The notes beneath the pieces were generated by a model. That model did not search any database. It saw nothing but the letters and a program-made list of their open reading frames with translations, and was not told the DNA's origin. A stretch of 64,000 bases of DNA from Leishmania martiniquensis (taxonomy: Eukaryota > Euglenozoa > Kinetoplastea > Trypanosomatida > Trypanosomatidae): positions 465,001 through 529,000 of the forward strand of contig NC_090162.1 of the NCBI RefSeq assembly GCF_017916325.1. Reading direction: 5' to 3'. Of the stretch, positions 52,196 through 63,656 are shown in pieces; the stretch's first letter is position 1; each line of letters starts with the position of its first letter. Both the position numbers and the translations under genes were made by a program.

Positions 52196-52519
52196 TCACT
52201 TCTTCTTCGCCGCCTTCTTCGCCGCCTTCTTCGCCGCCTTCTTCGCCGCCTTCTTCGCCGGCTTCTTCGCCGGCTTCTTCGCCGCCTTCTTCGGCGCCTT
52301 CTTCGGCCCAGCCTTCCTCGCCGGCTTCTTCGCGGCCTTCTTCGGCCCGGCCACCCTCTTCGGTGCAGTCTTCTTCGCAGCCTTCGATGCCTTCTTCGCA
52401 GCCGCCTTCTTCACCGCAGCGGAGCTCTTTCCAGGCGCCTTCCTGGGCGACGGGCGCGGCGACTTCTGTGGCGGCGCCGCAGCAGCGGCGGCAGCAGCAG
52501 CAGCAGGAGTACCGGACAT
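52196..52519 (-). CDS. Histone H1 (lysine/alanine-rich, no globular domain)
   Basis: 107 aa. It starts MSGTPAAAA, then PPQKSPRPSPRK with two SP(R/K) sites typical of linker-histone tails, and from residue ~37 consists almost only of Lys, Ala and Pro in AAKK/PAKK units up to the end. Trypanosomatid H1 proteins lack the winged-helix globular domain of animal H1 and correspond to its C-terminal tail; this one, at about 11 kDa, is typical of Leishmania (SW3-like). It would bind linker DNA in the nucleus and compact chromatin. The repeat-coding part is nearly perfect at the DNA level. It is the only convincing gene in an 11-kb interval and lies between two copies of a 1.1-kb direct repeat. The ATG is at 52517-52519. 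A general Lys/Ala-rich nuclear protein is the alternative. Confidence 0.88.
   Translation of the reverse strand: MSGTPAAAAAAAAAAPPQKSPRPSPRKAPGKSSAAVKKAAAKKASKAAKKTAPKRVAGPKKAAKKPARKAGPKKAPKKAAKKPAKKPAKKAAKKAAKKAAKKAAKKK
52200..52275 (-). repeat. 12-nt in-frame repeat coding for AAKK units of histone H1
   Basis: The plus strand repeats the unit gccgccttcttc in tandem, with a few gccggcttcttc variants. Being in frame, gain or loss of a unit changes the tail length by four residues. Confidence 0.9.
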
Positions 52520-53686
52520 CTTCGAAGGGACGGTTTGTGATAGAGGGGGAGGGGGGCGAACGCGGAAAGGCGAGAACTGTGAGTGGCGGGGGAACTGATG
52601 AGAGCTGATATCGGGGGGGGGGGTGGCCGGCGCAGGCGGGAGTGCAGGAGTGAGGGGGCCACGAGGGGAGGAGGGAGGGGGTCAGCGCGCGCGTCAGCAT
52701 CGAAGCAAGAGGGGGAGGGAAGAGCAGGGATATAGTCGGCAGTGCAGCGCCAGCAGCGATCGAGAACGGCAGTGGTGAGCCGAGCGAGTCGCGTCGTTGG
52801 CCGGCGCACCACATCGCCCGCCCCCTGCCCTCCTTTCGGCAGCGCAGGCAGACAAACAACGCCGTGGCCGCGCCCTGCCAGCGGTAAGCAAGTGCGCGCA
52901 TGCCAAGCGCGTAAGAGGGGGGGCGCGTGTTCGCCTGTGCACGCGGCATCGCCAGCCTCGCAGTGTCCGGTACAACGACCGCGCGCATGCCCTTCCTCCC
53001 TGCTGGCCGCCATGCACGGCTGCCGCGGCGCGCACGGCAGCTGCTGCACCTTTGCGCGTAGTTCATTCGCGTGGGCAGTGCGCGACGGCGGGCGTGCGCC
53101 TTTCATACGTCACGTTGAGAGCACCCGTGCGCCGGCGTGGCCGTGGGTCGCGCAGCGTGGAAGCGCGTGCGGCGACGGGAAAGAGAGGCAGCAGAAAAAC
53201 AGGGAAGCTGGCAGCTGGCCGCGCCGCCAACGCAACAGAGACGGGAGGAACCACCAGCGCCCACACGCAAACACAGACGCGCCCGCCCGTACACACGCGC
53301 GCACACCAGCGGACGAGGCAACAGCAGTAAGGAGTAGAGCGGAAGCAAAACATGAAGGCAAACAGGCAACTCAGTCGACGAAAAGCGCACAACACTCAGA
53401 GAGGCGCGCGCACGCCAATGTTGGCGAGGGGGGAGGAGACACAGAGCGCCGAGCAGCCCATTCGGTGCAAGGCATGCGCGTGTACGTGTGCGCGCGAACA
53501 CACAGAGAAGAAGCGCGAGGCCAGCATCGACGGGCACAACGACGGACAAAAATGAACGGCAAAGCGTCTCACAACCGGAGCAGAGAGCAAGCAGCCAGAA
53601 ATGACGCGGCAGCCATACTCCTCCCTCCCTCCTCCCGAGCACATCGGCGCGGCTGTCCTTGGTCGCTCACTTCACCCTAGCACCAG
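52520..53686. other. Upstream flank of histone H1
   Basis: About 1.2 kb with no gene. Purine/G runs at 52541-52556 and 52612-52680 are candidates for the polypyrimidine tract of histone H1, with AG on the coding strand at 52605-52606 for the second. The rest is GC-rich with Arg/Ala-rich spurious frames. Confidence 0.45.
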
Positions 53687-54786
53687 CAAGCCAACAAATG
53701 TGTACACATATAGCTGTGGCCCGCTCACCTGTGGCTGCACGACGGTGGCGCCCTCGTCGCCTGGAAGGAGCGGCCAGCCGTCGAAGCGGGCCATGCGCCT
53801 AACGGGCTCTCCACGCCGCCCCCTCGCCTCCTCTCTGCATGCGTGATGCGCGATCGGCGCCGGATCGGCGCGGGCGAGCCGCAGGCATGGATCCACGCGG
53901 GCCGCGTGCAGGGTCCCGGCTCAAGCGCGGAAGCGGCGGCCTCGCTCGCTCGGGCCGTAGGAGGCGCCCCCGGTGCATGCAGGATGAGCCGCAGGAGGAC
54001 GCCACCCAGCGTCACGCAAGGGCCCGCACAGACCCCGTGCTCTGCCTGTATGCCGTGTGTCTCCACCAGCTGCCGCAAGCCCACGTGTTCCGTGACGGGG
54101 CGCCGAGACTCGACACATCGGAGACTGCACGACGCAGCGGTGTACGTCGGGGGCGTCCGCGTCATGCTTGCCGCGCCCGCGCCCCGTTAGCCAGCCCGGT
54201 CAGATGCAAGAGGTGCCGCATATGCCGCCCGCATCCACCCTGGGACTGCGCGACATGGGTTTCCGCGCGTCCATTCACGTCCACCACTCTTGCCCTCCGA
54301 GCCCCAACACGCTGTGCTCGGGTGTCATGCACCATGGCAGTCGCGCCGGACAGCGCCTGTGCACCGTGCTCACACTTTTGCATCCAGAGACCTGCCTCAC
54401 GGCCGCATGGCTGCCGCCGTACCCCGCGGCCATCGCCCCCCGTTTCCGTGGCTATCAGCGGGGGCGTGACCGGATGGCCCGCCCGCATGTGCCGCGATAG
54501 GGGGGACGCTGCCGGGTCGGTGGCAGCAGGGGCCCGCGCAGAAGCAAGTGACCGCGCACAACAAGCGCACGGCCTGGCGTCCTGAGAGAGGGGAAGGGGA
54601 CGGTGATGGACACTCGCCGGGGGAAGTCCATCCGGCGCGAGTAAGATGGGCGTAATCACATCAGCGGCCGCACCGTGTGAAATGATATGTGCCTTCGCCT
54701 TCGAGCGATCCGAGAAGCTCACGTGCCATATCGCGCACGACGCCGGGCGGGCTGATCTCTCAGAAAAGACAGGAAAGGATGGGAGC
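53687..54786 (+). repeat. 1.1-kb direct repeat, copy 2
   Basis: Same orientation and nearly the same sequence as 48539-49638. The shared left edge is caagccaacaaatgtgtac and the shared right edge ends at gggagc; sequence diverges at once on both sides. The 4,048-bp interval between copies contains the histone H1 gene. Confidence 0.95.
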
Positions 54787-57100
54787 ACAAGCACTATGCA
54801 CCTGAGGAGCAGTGGAGGGGCCCCCGAAGTAGTCCTCTGTCGTCTGCATGTGTCAGGGTGGCAACGCTAGCGGCGGTGGAAGCGGCATGAAAATGCTCGA
54901 GGATCCGGGTTAAGCCTCCGTCAACGCCTCCCCCTCCTTCATGTCACAGACACACAGACGCAGGGGCGTCGAATGGCAAATATGCTTTGTCCAGCCGTCT
55001 TCGAAAAGAGCAGAAATGGCCGGCTCACGGGCTCTCTGCTTGTCAGGCCAGCTGCCCGCCGCTAATCATGTTCAGTGGTAGCTCTGCTGGGAACCTCTGC
55101 AGCGGTTCGGCCAGCACTGCAGACGGAATCAACGTTTGCAGCGGGGAAGCGGGAGCGGCGATCCGCCTCTGCGGACGCGTGTGCGACGAAGCGCCGCATT
55201 AGGCCGCGGTGACCCGTATCGAAGAGGGCACACGCCCTTGAAGGGGAAGGGGGGTACTCGGCCCCATGAAGCGCTCTCGTGCACGGTGTCCTGCCCTCCA
55301 GAGCGGGAGAGGTAGTGTGGCTTGTACAGCATCCCTGGGTGCCATGGATGTGAGAAGTTCGGCGTCCTCTGGAAAGAGGGACTACCGTAGTCTGGCATTG
55401 TTGTGCGGCCCCAAACCCTGCGAGTCTACCGCAATGATGACGGAAAGAATGCCCCAGAGAAATGTCGGCGTAGCTCTGCAGGTGAGCTAGAGCACCTTCG
55501 ACGTCTTCTGCTGAAAGCACGCAGAGTCATGGCTGTCGTCAAGGCACCCATGGCCCAGCGAGTGAGGTGGAGTTCCTTGCTGAGCTTTGTCCCCGCCGTG
55601 GTGAGGACATCATGCTCTGGTGGGTTGAGCACCCCAGCGCAGCCCACAGGCGCTGCTGCTCCTCGGGAGCCTGGCTGGCGCGAGGCTACTGTATGGGGGA
55701 AGGGGGTAAACTGGGGGATCCCAGGGTGGAGTGGAAGGCAGATGCCACATGGCTGTGGTCGAAGCATGCCTGCAACTTTATCGCGGACCCGTCCCAAGAG
55801 CACCTGTTCATGCAAGCTGCACAGATTTCTGATGCATCGTCCCCACAACGCTGACCTTCTGCCCTCTCGCACTGAGTGTTGGCTGTCGCCTTTCTCTCAC
55901 TGCTAGTGCGCGTAGTGAGCCGGGGGGAGCAAGGAGAGTCCGGATAGGTGCTCCCTTGGTCGAGGGTCTCTCAAGTTGAGGCCATCACAGGACGGCGTCC
56001 ATCCCTCGATGGCCGTCTCATGGGGGCCCTTCGGCCAGCGCATCAGAGAACGGGCGATGCCACGGGAGACGTGTGAGGCACTTTCTGAGGAGCTGATTTC
56101 AATCGCTCCAGCTTTGGCGCCCAGAACAGTTAGTAAGCGGATTTACCGGCGGCACCGGCATGGGCGGGGCCGTCCTTCCGTGTGTCTCCCACGCCGGGTG
56201 GTACGAGTGCGCAGCCGTTCCAGTAGCGCTACGGCTGGGGGTGACATTGCCTGGCATGCGATGGAGGGCTGCCCGTGCCGCCAGGCCGCTCGAAGGAATG
56301 TAGACGGACGTAAAGCGCATCCGCCTATTAGGGGGTATCGCATCGAAGCCGGACTGTCACTGCAGTGGCTTTGCCTCGTCAGGGCGGAAGGGTCAACACC
56401 GGTGCGTCTGTGCTCTCGTGAAAAGACAGAGAAGCCACCACCACTACACCTGTGCCCCCCCCGCCCCCCGTCTGTATATTGCCGCGCCGGACGGTCGACA
56501 CCCCGAGAGACCGAATGCCTTGCAGGCCTGCTTAGGAGGCGGTGTTGCGGCTCTTGCGCCGTACAGCCGTGAATCGAATACGCCCCACGGAGTCGGGCCA
56601 CACCGCACACCGCTTCGCGCCGGTCCGCCGACGGGCATTTCCGCCGCGCCCACAGCGCAGACCCCCGCCCCGCGACGATACCCGCCATCACCGCGGAGCA
56701 GCCCAGGCGGGGGAAGCGGCGGGCGACCGCGTGGATGTCCTGCGTCATCGGCACGGCTCGCAGTGAGCCGATGCAAAAGACGCGGCCGTGTGCGCACATT
56801 TCTGCGGTACAGGGGCAGTCCGACCCTGTATGCCGGCATCGTGAGCTCGCAGCCGCACACGAAGACAGGCTGCAGGTTCTTGGCCTCTCTCCCCCACCCA
56901 CCCACACACACACACACAGAAGCACTGGGCCGTGACGATGCCGCGCAGTAAGGCGTCCGGCGTCGCCTGAGCGCGTATGTGCGACGAGGGAGAGAGCAAC
57001 ATGCTCAAAGACGTCGGTCGAAAACGGGGAAAGGGGAGGCGGATCGTCCGAAAGCTTCACGGACCCCATAGAGGCAAAGGTAAACCCTTAAAACGACACC
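54787..57100. other. Unassigned high-complexity segment next to repeat copy 2
   Basis: About 2.3 kb that lacks the GA/CA simple sequence of the other spacers and reads more like former coding DNA. Fragments on the plus strand include a frame at 55567-55854 (VEWKADATWLWSKHACNF) and one at 55976-56572; the minus strand has a 308-codon frame at 56143-57069. None shows a reverse-transcriptase, RNase H, recombinase or other domain I recognise. It could be a decayed retroposon of the ingi/L1Tc-related kind known from Leishmania, but I see no diagnostic motif. Confidence 0.35.
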
Positions 57101-59090
57101 TGACCGAAGGGAGTGTGCACGACAGAAACAGCTGAGCTGTTTCATGGCGAGCCACCAATGACACACAAAGCCTTACATCAAGCGCAAACCAAAAGGTTTT
57201 CGGCGACGGCAGAGAGGAGGAGGAGGAGGGGCGGAACACCCCCGCACCTCCTACACAGGAGTCAGCCGCATGGGTGCACGAGGGGTGCGATACGAAAGAC
57301 ACGGCAAGCACGAGAGAGAGTGAATGAGAGGCAAAGACGCAAGAACATTCATAAGCTCAGAAACAGCCGAAACAGAGAAAAGGGGTCGAAAAAAGAAAAG
57401 GGATGCGCATGCGACGGTGTCCGGATGGATGGCGTTCGCTTCTATTCCGCTCTGATGAGCTTCCCCCCTCCCCCGATGCAGTCTTTTCTTTTTTCCTCCC
57501 CAACCACTTCGAGAGTCAATGCCGCTCTTTTTTCCCTTCTTCGCTTTTGTCTGCCAAGTGCCTCTCCTCACCCTCTGCTGCGAAGTGCAGACGAACGTGA
57601 TACAGCCGGCGACAAGAGAAGGCGATGAACAAGCACGGAGAGTAGTGCGTGAGAAACCTTTGAAGGAAAAAAAAGACGCGCATCTGCAACAAACGTCGCA
57701 ACTCCAGAAAACGGAAAGCAGAGAGAAGGTGCGGTGCGATGGCGAAGCCGATCCACCCCTAGAAGGGGGCGGCGAGACCAAACAACTTCGCCTAGCATCA
57801 CTGACAGCAGCACCCACCCGGTGGCATCGATGAAAAGGCAGCCAAGCACTTCGCTTCTTCGTTACTGTCTCGCTCGCTCACCCGCCCGCTCGAGCCGGGC
57901 CAGCATCCCTTTCCTATAGCGTGTGGATCAACAAGACTCAGCCTTTGGGCGCTTGTGGTGAGATCGAAAAAAAAAGTGTGTGCCTGCGCTCCCGTTCCCC
58001 AGCACAATCAGCACGCATCGGCAAAATCAGCTCTCTGTGATGCAACGACATGATTGCCGCCTCAGCTCGCACCGCTCTGCAAGACCTTTGTTGATTTGTG
58101 CTCACCCCCGCCTTTCTGCTGAGGTGCATCCATGCCCATGGCTTTTCGTTTGTTCTTTGACCCTGAACGCTTGGCTCTCCCAAGATGGGCGGAGGCGGAG
58201 GCGTGGGGTCACGATCGAATGAAGTCACTGCACACAAGATGCCGCTCTGAGGAAAGCGGTGGGGAGACGAGAGCCATGGCAGTTAGCGTGAGCCCCGGGG
58301 TGGCCAAGACCCCCTTCCAGGGTCGGTCCAACGCGATTTGGTTCATCCTTTTTGTCGGTGTCTGTTTGTTTGCGGATAGGAGATGATATGCGGACGGTCC
58401 TTCGAAGAGACCAAAAATCGATGCGGCGAAGGGAAGGGGGAGCGGGAAAGGAGGCAGGCAGCGGCAAGCATTCGAGTGCGCAACTCCGTCGGCTTCCTGA
58501 GCCACGCACAGAGAGAGAGAGAAACACACAAACGCAAACACATGCATACACCGACATACATTTTCAATATATATATATATATGTACATTCAGGCACACGT
58601 GCACTCGCCCATGCAAGCGCGTCGAAGGAGCTTCAGTCCTCGGGTAAAGGGGCAAAGAGAGGGAGAAAAAGAAGAGCAAAGGAAAGGCGGTGCACACAGT
58701 AGGAGAGAGAGGCGTGGACGCGTTCGAGGGAGAGTCAGGGGCGGGTTGAAGGGGAGGGAGAGGGAGGGGGGCAAGAGCAGCAGATGGAAGCGAGAGGGAG
58801 ACGAGCGGAAACGGAGAAATAAGCCGATGACATAAAGAAAAGGCAGCAGCAGGTGCAAGCAAAGGCGCGAGCAAGGGAAAAGAGAAAACAAAAACGTGGA
58901 AGATGGTCGCGCTTCGCTGTACCACCCGCGGCAGATGGGGAAGGGGAAAGACCTCTGGGATGGAGTCAAAGCAGCTAGCCGATATAGGAAGGAGGGAGGG
59001 AGGGAGGGAGAGATCAATCGTGAAAGCCAGGAAATGCTTCCTCAGCTCTCCCTTAGCCACCACCGAACCCCTTCCCTCCATATCTTTCCT
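57101..59090. other. 3' flank of RING-H2 gene
   Basis: About 2 kb with no gene, of ordinary spacer composition: GA-rich stretches (58660-58810), an (AT)n run at 58567-58582 and a (GGGA)n-like patch at 58988-59010. Probably the 3' UTR of the RING gene. Confidence 0.5.
58567..58582. repeat. (AT)n microsatellite
   Basis: Eight AT units in the presumed 3' UTR of the RING-H2 gene. Confidence 0.85.
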
Positions 59091-60353
59091 CTACATCAAA
59101 AAGCACCCCAGATGTGGCCGGCTGTGGGATCGCCGGCCACTCTGAATACTTGGACGCACCGGCGGCTGGGTCGACCGCGAAGGCGCGTTCGTTGTAACAC
59201 GCTGCGGGCGAGCCCCCTCCGGTCGTCTTGGGTGTTGCGTAGACGGCACGCGCGCGATCCTGCCTAGATGCTGGGAGGTGCCACTGCTCTCCGCTTCCAG
59301 AGTTGTGGGAAGGCGCAGCGAGACCTCGGCGGCGGGCGGTAGGGTGAGCCTCGCCAAACCTCTTGGCGAGCAACTGCGCAGTGTGTGCGGCAGCCGCGCG
59401 GCGTTCCCAGGGCGCCCGTCGTTGCTGCCACGACGCTGCGCCTGCAGGAGATATTCACGTTGCAGCTGCTGCGCTATTTCGGCATCGCGCCTCGCGATAT
59501 CTTTCTGTCGCGCCACCTCTGCCGGGTCAGCGGCTATGCAATGCTGCAATGCCTCAAACTCGCCCACGCCTCGGAGCGTTTCAGCGCAGCACATCGGGCA
59601 CAAAGTGCTGCGCTGCTTCCATTCCATGAGGCAGGGAAGGTGGAAATGATGCTGACACGCGCCGCGGAACATCGGATTCTCAGTTGTGTACTCCTCTAGG
59701 CAAATGCAGCACAAATCCGCCTCCTCCGAAATCGAGATGGAATGCTCGCACAAAGACGGCGCGGCTGCTGGCACCAACGACGGTTTCGGCTCAGAGAGCG
59801 CGGCAGATGCCACCGACTCCTCTGCTGACCTCGGAGTCTCCATGGAGGATCTAAGGGACACAGGCGTCCCTGTCCACTTTGAGGGGACGCTCTGCTGCAG
59901 TAGTGATTGATATATGTCGAGCCTAGCGGTGGCGCGGAAGGTCTGCGGCAGCTCCGAAGTTTTGTCCTGCCTGTCTGCCCTTAGTGATGTGCTACTGAGC
60001 ATTTCCTGGGATTCTCGAGCCCGCAGGGAGCTACTCAGCGGCGTCGCAGCATCTGGTGGCTGACCGTATCGCCTAGTCGGCGTGAGTGAGGCAAGCACTT
60101 GATCCCCTTCTTCAGCGGCATCTCCTGTATTGCCCATCCTGCTCGGAGAGGCAGCCGAGGCACGAAAGCCTCTGCTGCTCGAGGTCAGGCTTGGGAGCTG
60201 CGGCGACTCGAGCCCCTCACCGTCGCAGAATTCATTCAGATTAGCTTCGACAAGGTTGGCCTTTACAGGTGAGCAAGCGCACTCGGCCATGTAGCGCTTC
60301 TCCGCGCTGGCAGAGGAGCGAGAGGGGGAGTGGCTGCTTTCCATGGTGCTCAT
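59091..60353 (-). CDS. RING-H2 finger protein, putative E3 ubiquitin ligase
   Basis: 420 aa from the first ATG (60351-60353, MSTMESSHSPSRSS); the frame runs to 60473 only with a GTG. A single RING-H2 finger lies at about 215-255. It has the exact spacing C-x2-C-x14-C-x-H-x2-H-x2-C-x10-C-x2-C (CCICLEEY ... GACQHHFHLPC ... LCPMC), so all eight zinc ligands are present. Such fingers recruit an E2 enzyme and transfer ubiquitin. After it comes a charged helix (ARQKDIARRDAEIAQQLQREYL). The rest is Ser/Pro/Arg-rich and disordered; the N-terminal block YMAECACSPVKANLVEANLNEF (about 21-42) looks conserved but is unknown to me. No membrane segment or signal peptide. The next upstream spacer is over 3.6 kb. 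Confidence 0.88.
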   Translation of the reverse strand: MSTMESSHSPSRSSASAEKRYMAECACSPVKANLVEANLNEFCDGEGLESPQLPSLTSSSRGFRASAASPSRMGNTGDAAEEGDQVLASLTPTRRYGQPPDAATPLSSSLRARESQEMLSSTSLRADRQDKTSELPQTFRATARLDIYQSLLQQSVPSKWTGTPVSLRSSMETPRSAEESVASAALSEPKPSLVPAAAPSLCEHSISISEEADLCCICLEEYTTENPMFRGACQHHFHLPCLMEWKQRSTLCPMCCAETLRGVGEFEALQHCIAADPAEVARQKDIARRDAEIAQQLQREYLLQAQRRGSNDGRPGNAARLPHTLRSCSPRGLARLTLPPAAEVSLRLPTTLEAESSGTSQHLGRIARVPSTQHPRRPEGARPQRVTTNAPSRSTQPPVRPSIQSGRRSHSRPHLGCFLM

Positions 60354-61270
60354 CCTTACCGAACGTCTCAAGAGCGCTCGCGAAACACCCGCGCGAGGCG
60401 CCGTCGATGCGCAGGCGGAAGGAGCGGGAGAGACGTATGGGGCAAGACACCGAGAGAGAAGGGGGAGCGACACAAGTCAGCAGCAGCAGCAACAGTCCCT
60501 CCACACCCTTTACCTCGACTGCCGGCAGAACGGGAAACAGACGTGAGAGGGAAACTGAGGTGAAGAGAAGCGCAGAATGAGAAGTGACTGGGGGAGAACA
60601 GGGTGAGGGAAGGGACGGAGCGGAGCACCGAAGACGAAGACCAAAAAAAACCTTGAGGAGAAATCTGACAAGGGAGAGAAAGAGAGAGCGGAGTGTGAAA
60701 AGAAAAAAAAACAGAAAAACGCGATGTACGCGTCAAAACGCGAAAATCGAGGGCGAGAAGAACTGAGAACGGCTTGGAGAGGAGACGAACCAACAAGAAA
60801 GGTGAAGGGGGAAAAAAAAGATGCCTATTCACAACGCAAACGCACACGCATTTATAAAAAAAGAGACACCACAGCGATAAAAGGCCCGAAAACTGAAGAA
60901 GCGTGCGGTGAGAAGTGGACGCAAAGAAAAAAAAACACGGAAAGCGGAAGGAGCCCCACGCAGCCGCGCGCTGCTACTTTACACGAATGTGTACGGCGTG
61001 CGTATCCGTCAACCCTCCCTCTCTTTCTCTCTGTGTGTGCTCTGTCGGTGGTGAAAGGGTAGGGGACGAAGATGAGGCAGCGCCAAAGAAGCGGCAGTGG
61101 AAGCAGAGACGAGGTCCTTCCTTGCCTTCACTCTCTCAAACCGCTTGTCCCTTTGACCCCTATTTTTGTGGCGACGGTTTCGTGGGCTGGAAACAAAGAA
61201 AATGCTGAGTTCTATAGCGACTCCTCCTCTTTACTGAAGCGCCTTTTTTGAGTGTGCCGTCGCTGCGTGC

Positions 61271-61309
61271 GTGTGTGTGTATGTGTGTGTGCGTGTGTGT
61301 GTGTGTGTA
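61271..61309. repeat. (GT)n microsatellite
   Basis: A run of GT units with few interruptions in the right-end spacer. Confidence 0.85.
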
Positions 61310-63613
61310 TTGGAGGGGGGTGAGAAGGGAGTGATGGCGCTTCTGTCGATGAGCGTACGTCCCCCGCGGATGAGTTGCCCGGGATCGCAGGAGTGGGCAA
61401 GAGGAAGGACGAGGGCGCTGCACTGGGGCGAGGAAGAATACACGAACAGCGGAAGAGGGTGGCAATTGCTGATGCTTGCGTGAGTCTGGCAACGGTCAAT
61501 CGAACCTACCAGGTACCCGTCATAGAAGGAACTAACCAAGAGAAGCCCCTAACAAAAGGGGAAGAGAGGCAACGTAGCGACAAGAAAGCCGTGCTGAGGT
61601 GGGCAGAACACAAAGGAAAAAGGGACGAACGAAAAGCGAAATGAAACGGCCAAAGCAAAAAGAAACTGGCGAAAAATGACGGAACTGTATCACCCCCTCC
61701 CCCGAGTCCCTCTTGACAGCGTTTTTGAGGGTTGGCAGAGAGGCGCTGGAGAAGAAGCGCCGCAGCACGTGAAGAGAAGGGGAATTCGTGGAAGCAATGT
61801 CGGTGGCGGTGGGAAGAGCGACAGACCTAAAAAGGAAAACAGAGGGGGAGCAAGCGCTAGAGATGATGCCCGGCGCGCCTTCGTGCGTGATGTACGCACT
61901 CTTCCGTGCCTCTAAGGCGGTATCTTCCTTAACGTGTATATGGAGAAGAGGGAAGGAGGTACCCTCTCTGACGGCCCCTTCTGTTTTGAATAGAGAGGCC
62001 TTCGGGGTCCAGCAAGACGGAAGAGATTCGATGTCTTTCTTTCACCCAACTGCTGTTGCGCGGTCAGGGTCGGGTGTGCTGAGAGCCTCTCTCCCTTCTC
62101 GTGCTCTGCTTCGGCGCGCCCGAGATGAATACGCTCACACGCCCACTGCTTCACCTCGAAGAAAAAAAGCGTTTCTCGTTTTTTTTGGGGGGGGATGGCT
62201 GACGTCTGCTTTCAACACTGTCGAGACGGCACGCCGTAGGGAGAGGGGGAGGGAGGGAAGCCTCTCTGGCTGCCTGCGCGAGCGCAGCGGATTTTAGCGA
62301 AAGGCCGAATGCGCAAGGCGGGGGTGGGGGGACGGAGGAACGGGACGAGAGACGGCAGCGGCGCTGGAGGGGGGAAGTGAGTCAGTGAGAAGTAACGTCA
62401 CCAACGTTGTACCCCCGGCTCTCACACGGGCGCGACGGAGGCGTGGAGAAAGGGAATACAAAAAGGGTAGAGGAGGAAAGGGAAGGGTCTCGCAGGAGCA
62501 AGAAGAGAGGGAGATGGACGGGTACGCAATCACTAGTGAGCCCCTGCGTGTCTGCTGAGGTTGCCGTGGGTGCTGAGACGAGGAGAGTGAGATGGGGGGA
62601 GGGGGAGGGGGCAGGAAACTGATACTGTCGCGAATCAGCAACCACGACGCAGATTCACGCGACAGAGCGAGTTGATGGGGAGAAGAAATACAATAAAGAG
62701 CAGCAGGCATTCAAACAAATGCCATCAGAAATAAGAAAGACGATGGGAAAGGGAGGGCTGGCGCGATGTGATGTTTCCTTTTTCACATTCAATACGCACA
62801 GAGACGGGAGAGAGAGGGGAAGCTGTGTGCGCGATGAGAAAGGGGAAGGCGCGGGTGTGAGTGCGCAGCCTCACAGATGAGTCGCCGCTTGTTGTAGAGA
62901 GGATCTCCACCAGGTCGAAAGGCCTGGATTCCTCTTCTTTGTGGGGGTATAAATTGAGATCTCCTCACCTCTTTGGCGCTGCACACACAGGAGGGAGGGA
63001 AAGAGGAGGGAAAAAAGCAGAGGAGAGGCCGCAAGGCGCTCTCACTCTCAGCAACCGTCCCTGTGACGGGGTGTATGAAGGAGAAGCTGGGAGGAATAAG
63101 AGAAGGAAGGCGGTGCACGATGTGACGGCCGTTGCGCGAACGCTTACGTTTCGGTCGGCACGAGAGCCACTGTCACAAGCCAGTGAAATGAGCTACCTCT
63201 CCAGGCACACGCGCAGCAAGGGCGGTGCGCGAGTAGGTAGAAGGTAGGCAGAGCAACGCAGCCGACGAAAGGGAAATGAGTCGCACCGGTCAACTAAGTA
63301 CACGTGCCCATCGAGTAAGGTACAAGAGCAGCAATAGTGGCAGTAACCAAAGACAACGGGGAGGGAGATGCAATGCGCTGTGAATAAGACCTGCTGAACG
63401 AAAAAAAAAAGAGGGGGAGGAAGACGAGGAGAGGTGCGACAGAGGTAAGAACACGTGTATCAACACAGATACAACGGTGTGAAGCGAAAACAAAATGTGG
63501 GCAGTAACGAAAGATGAAGAGAAAGGTGCACGTGCGAGCTGAGGCACATGAGCGAATGATTCTCCTCCACACGTGCGCACAGGCAGGTTTGAATACATAT
63601 GAATGAATGAATG

Positions 63614-63656
63614 CATATATATATCATATATATATATATGTGCATGTGCATATATA
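63614..63656. repeat. AT/GCATAT microsatellite
   Basis: Interrupted (AT)n with CATA and TGCA steps near the right edge. Confidence 0.85.

Noticed and set aside
52128..52598. Plus-strand 156-codon frame rich in Phe and Ala opposite histone H1
   Set aside because: It is the complement of the AAKK repeats read in another frame; the minus strand gives a known histone type.
56143..57069. 308-codon minus-strand open frame
   Set aside because: Arg/Ala/Ser/Cys-rich without any motif; plus-strand frames overlap it. Kept only as part of the unassigned segment.
54787..57100. Intact retrotransposon
   Set aside because: I looked for reverse-transcriptase (YADD-type), RNase H, endonuclease and tyrosine-recombinase motifs in the frames and found none.
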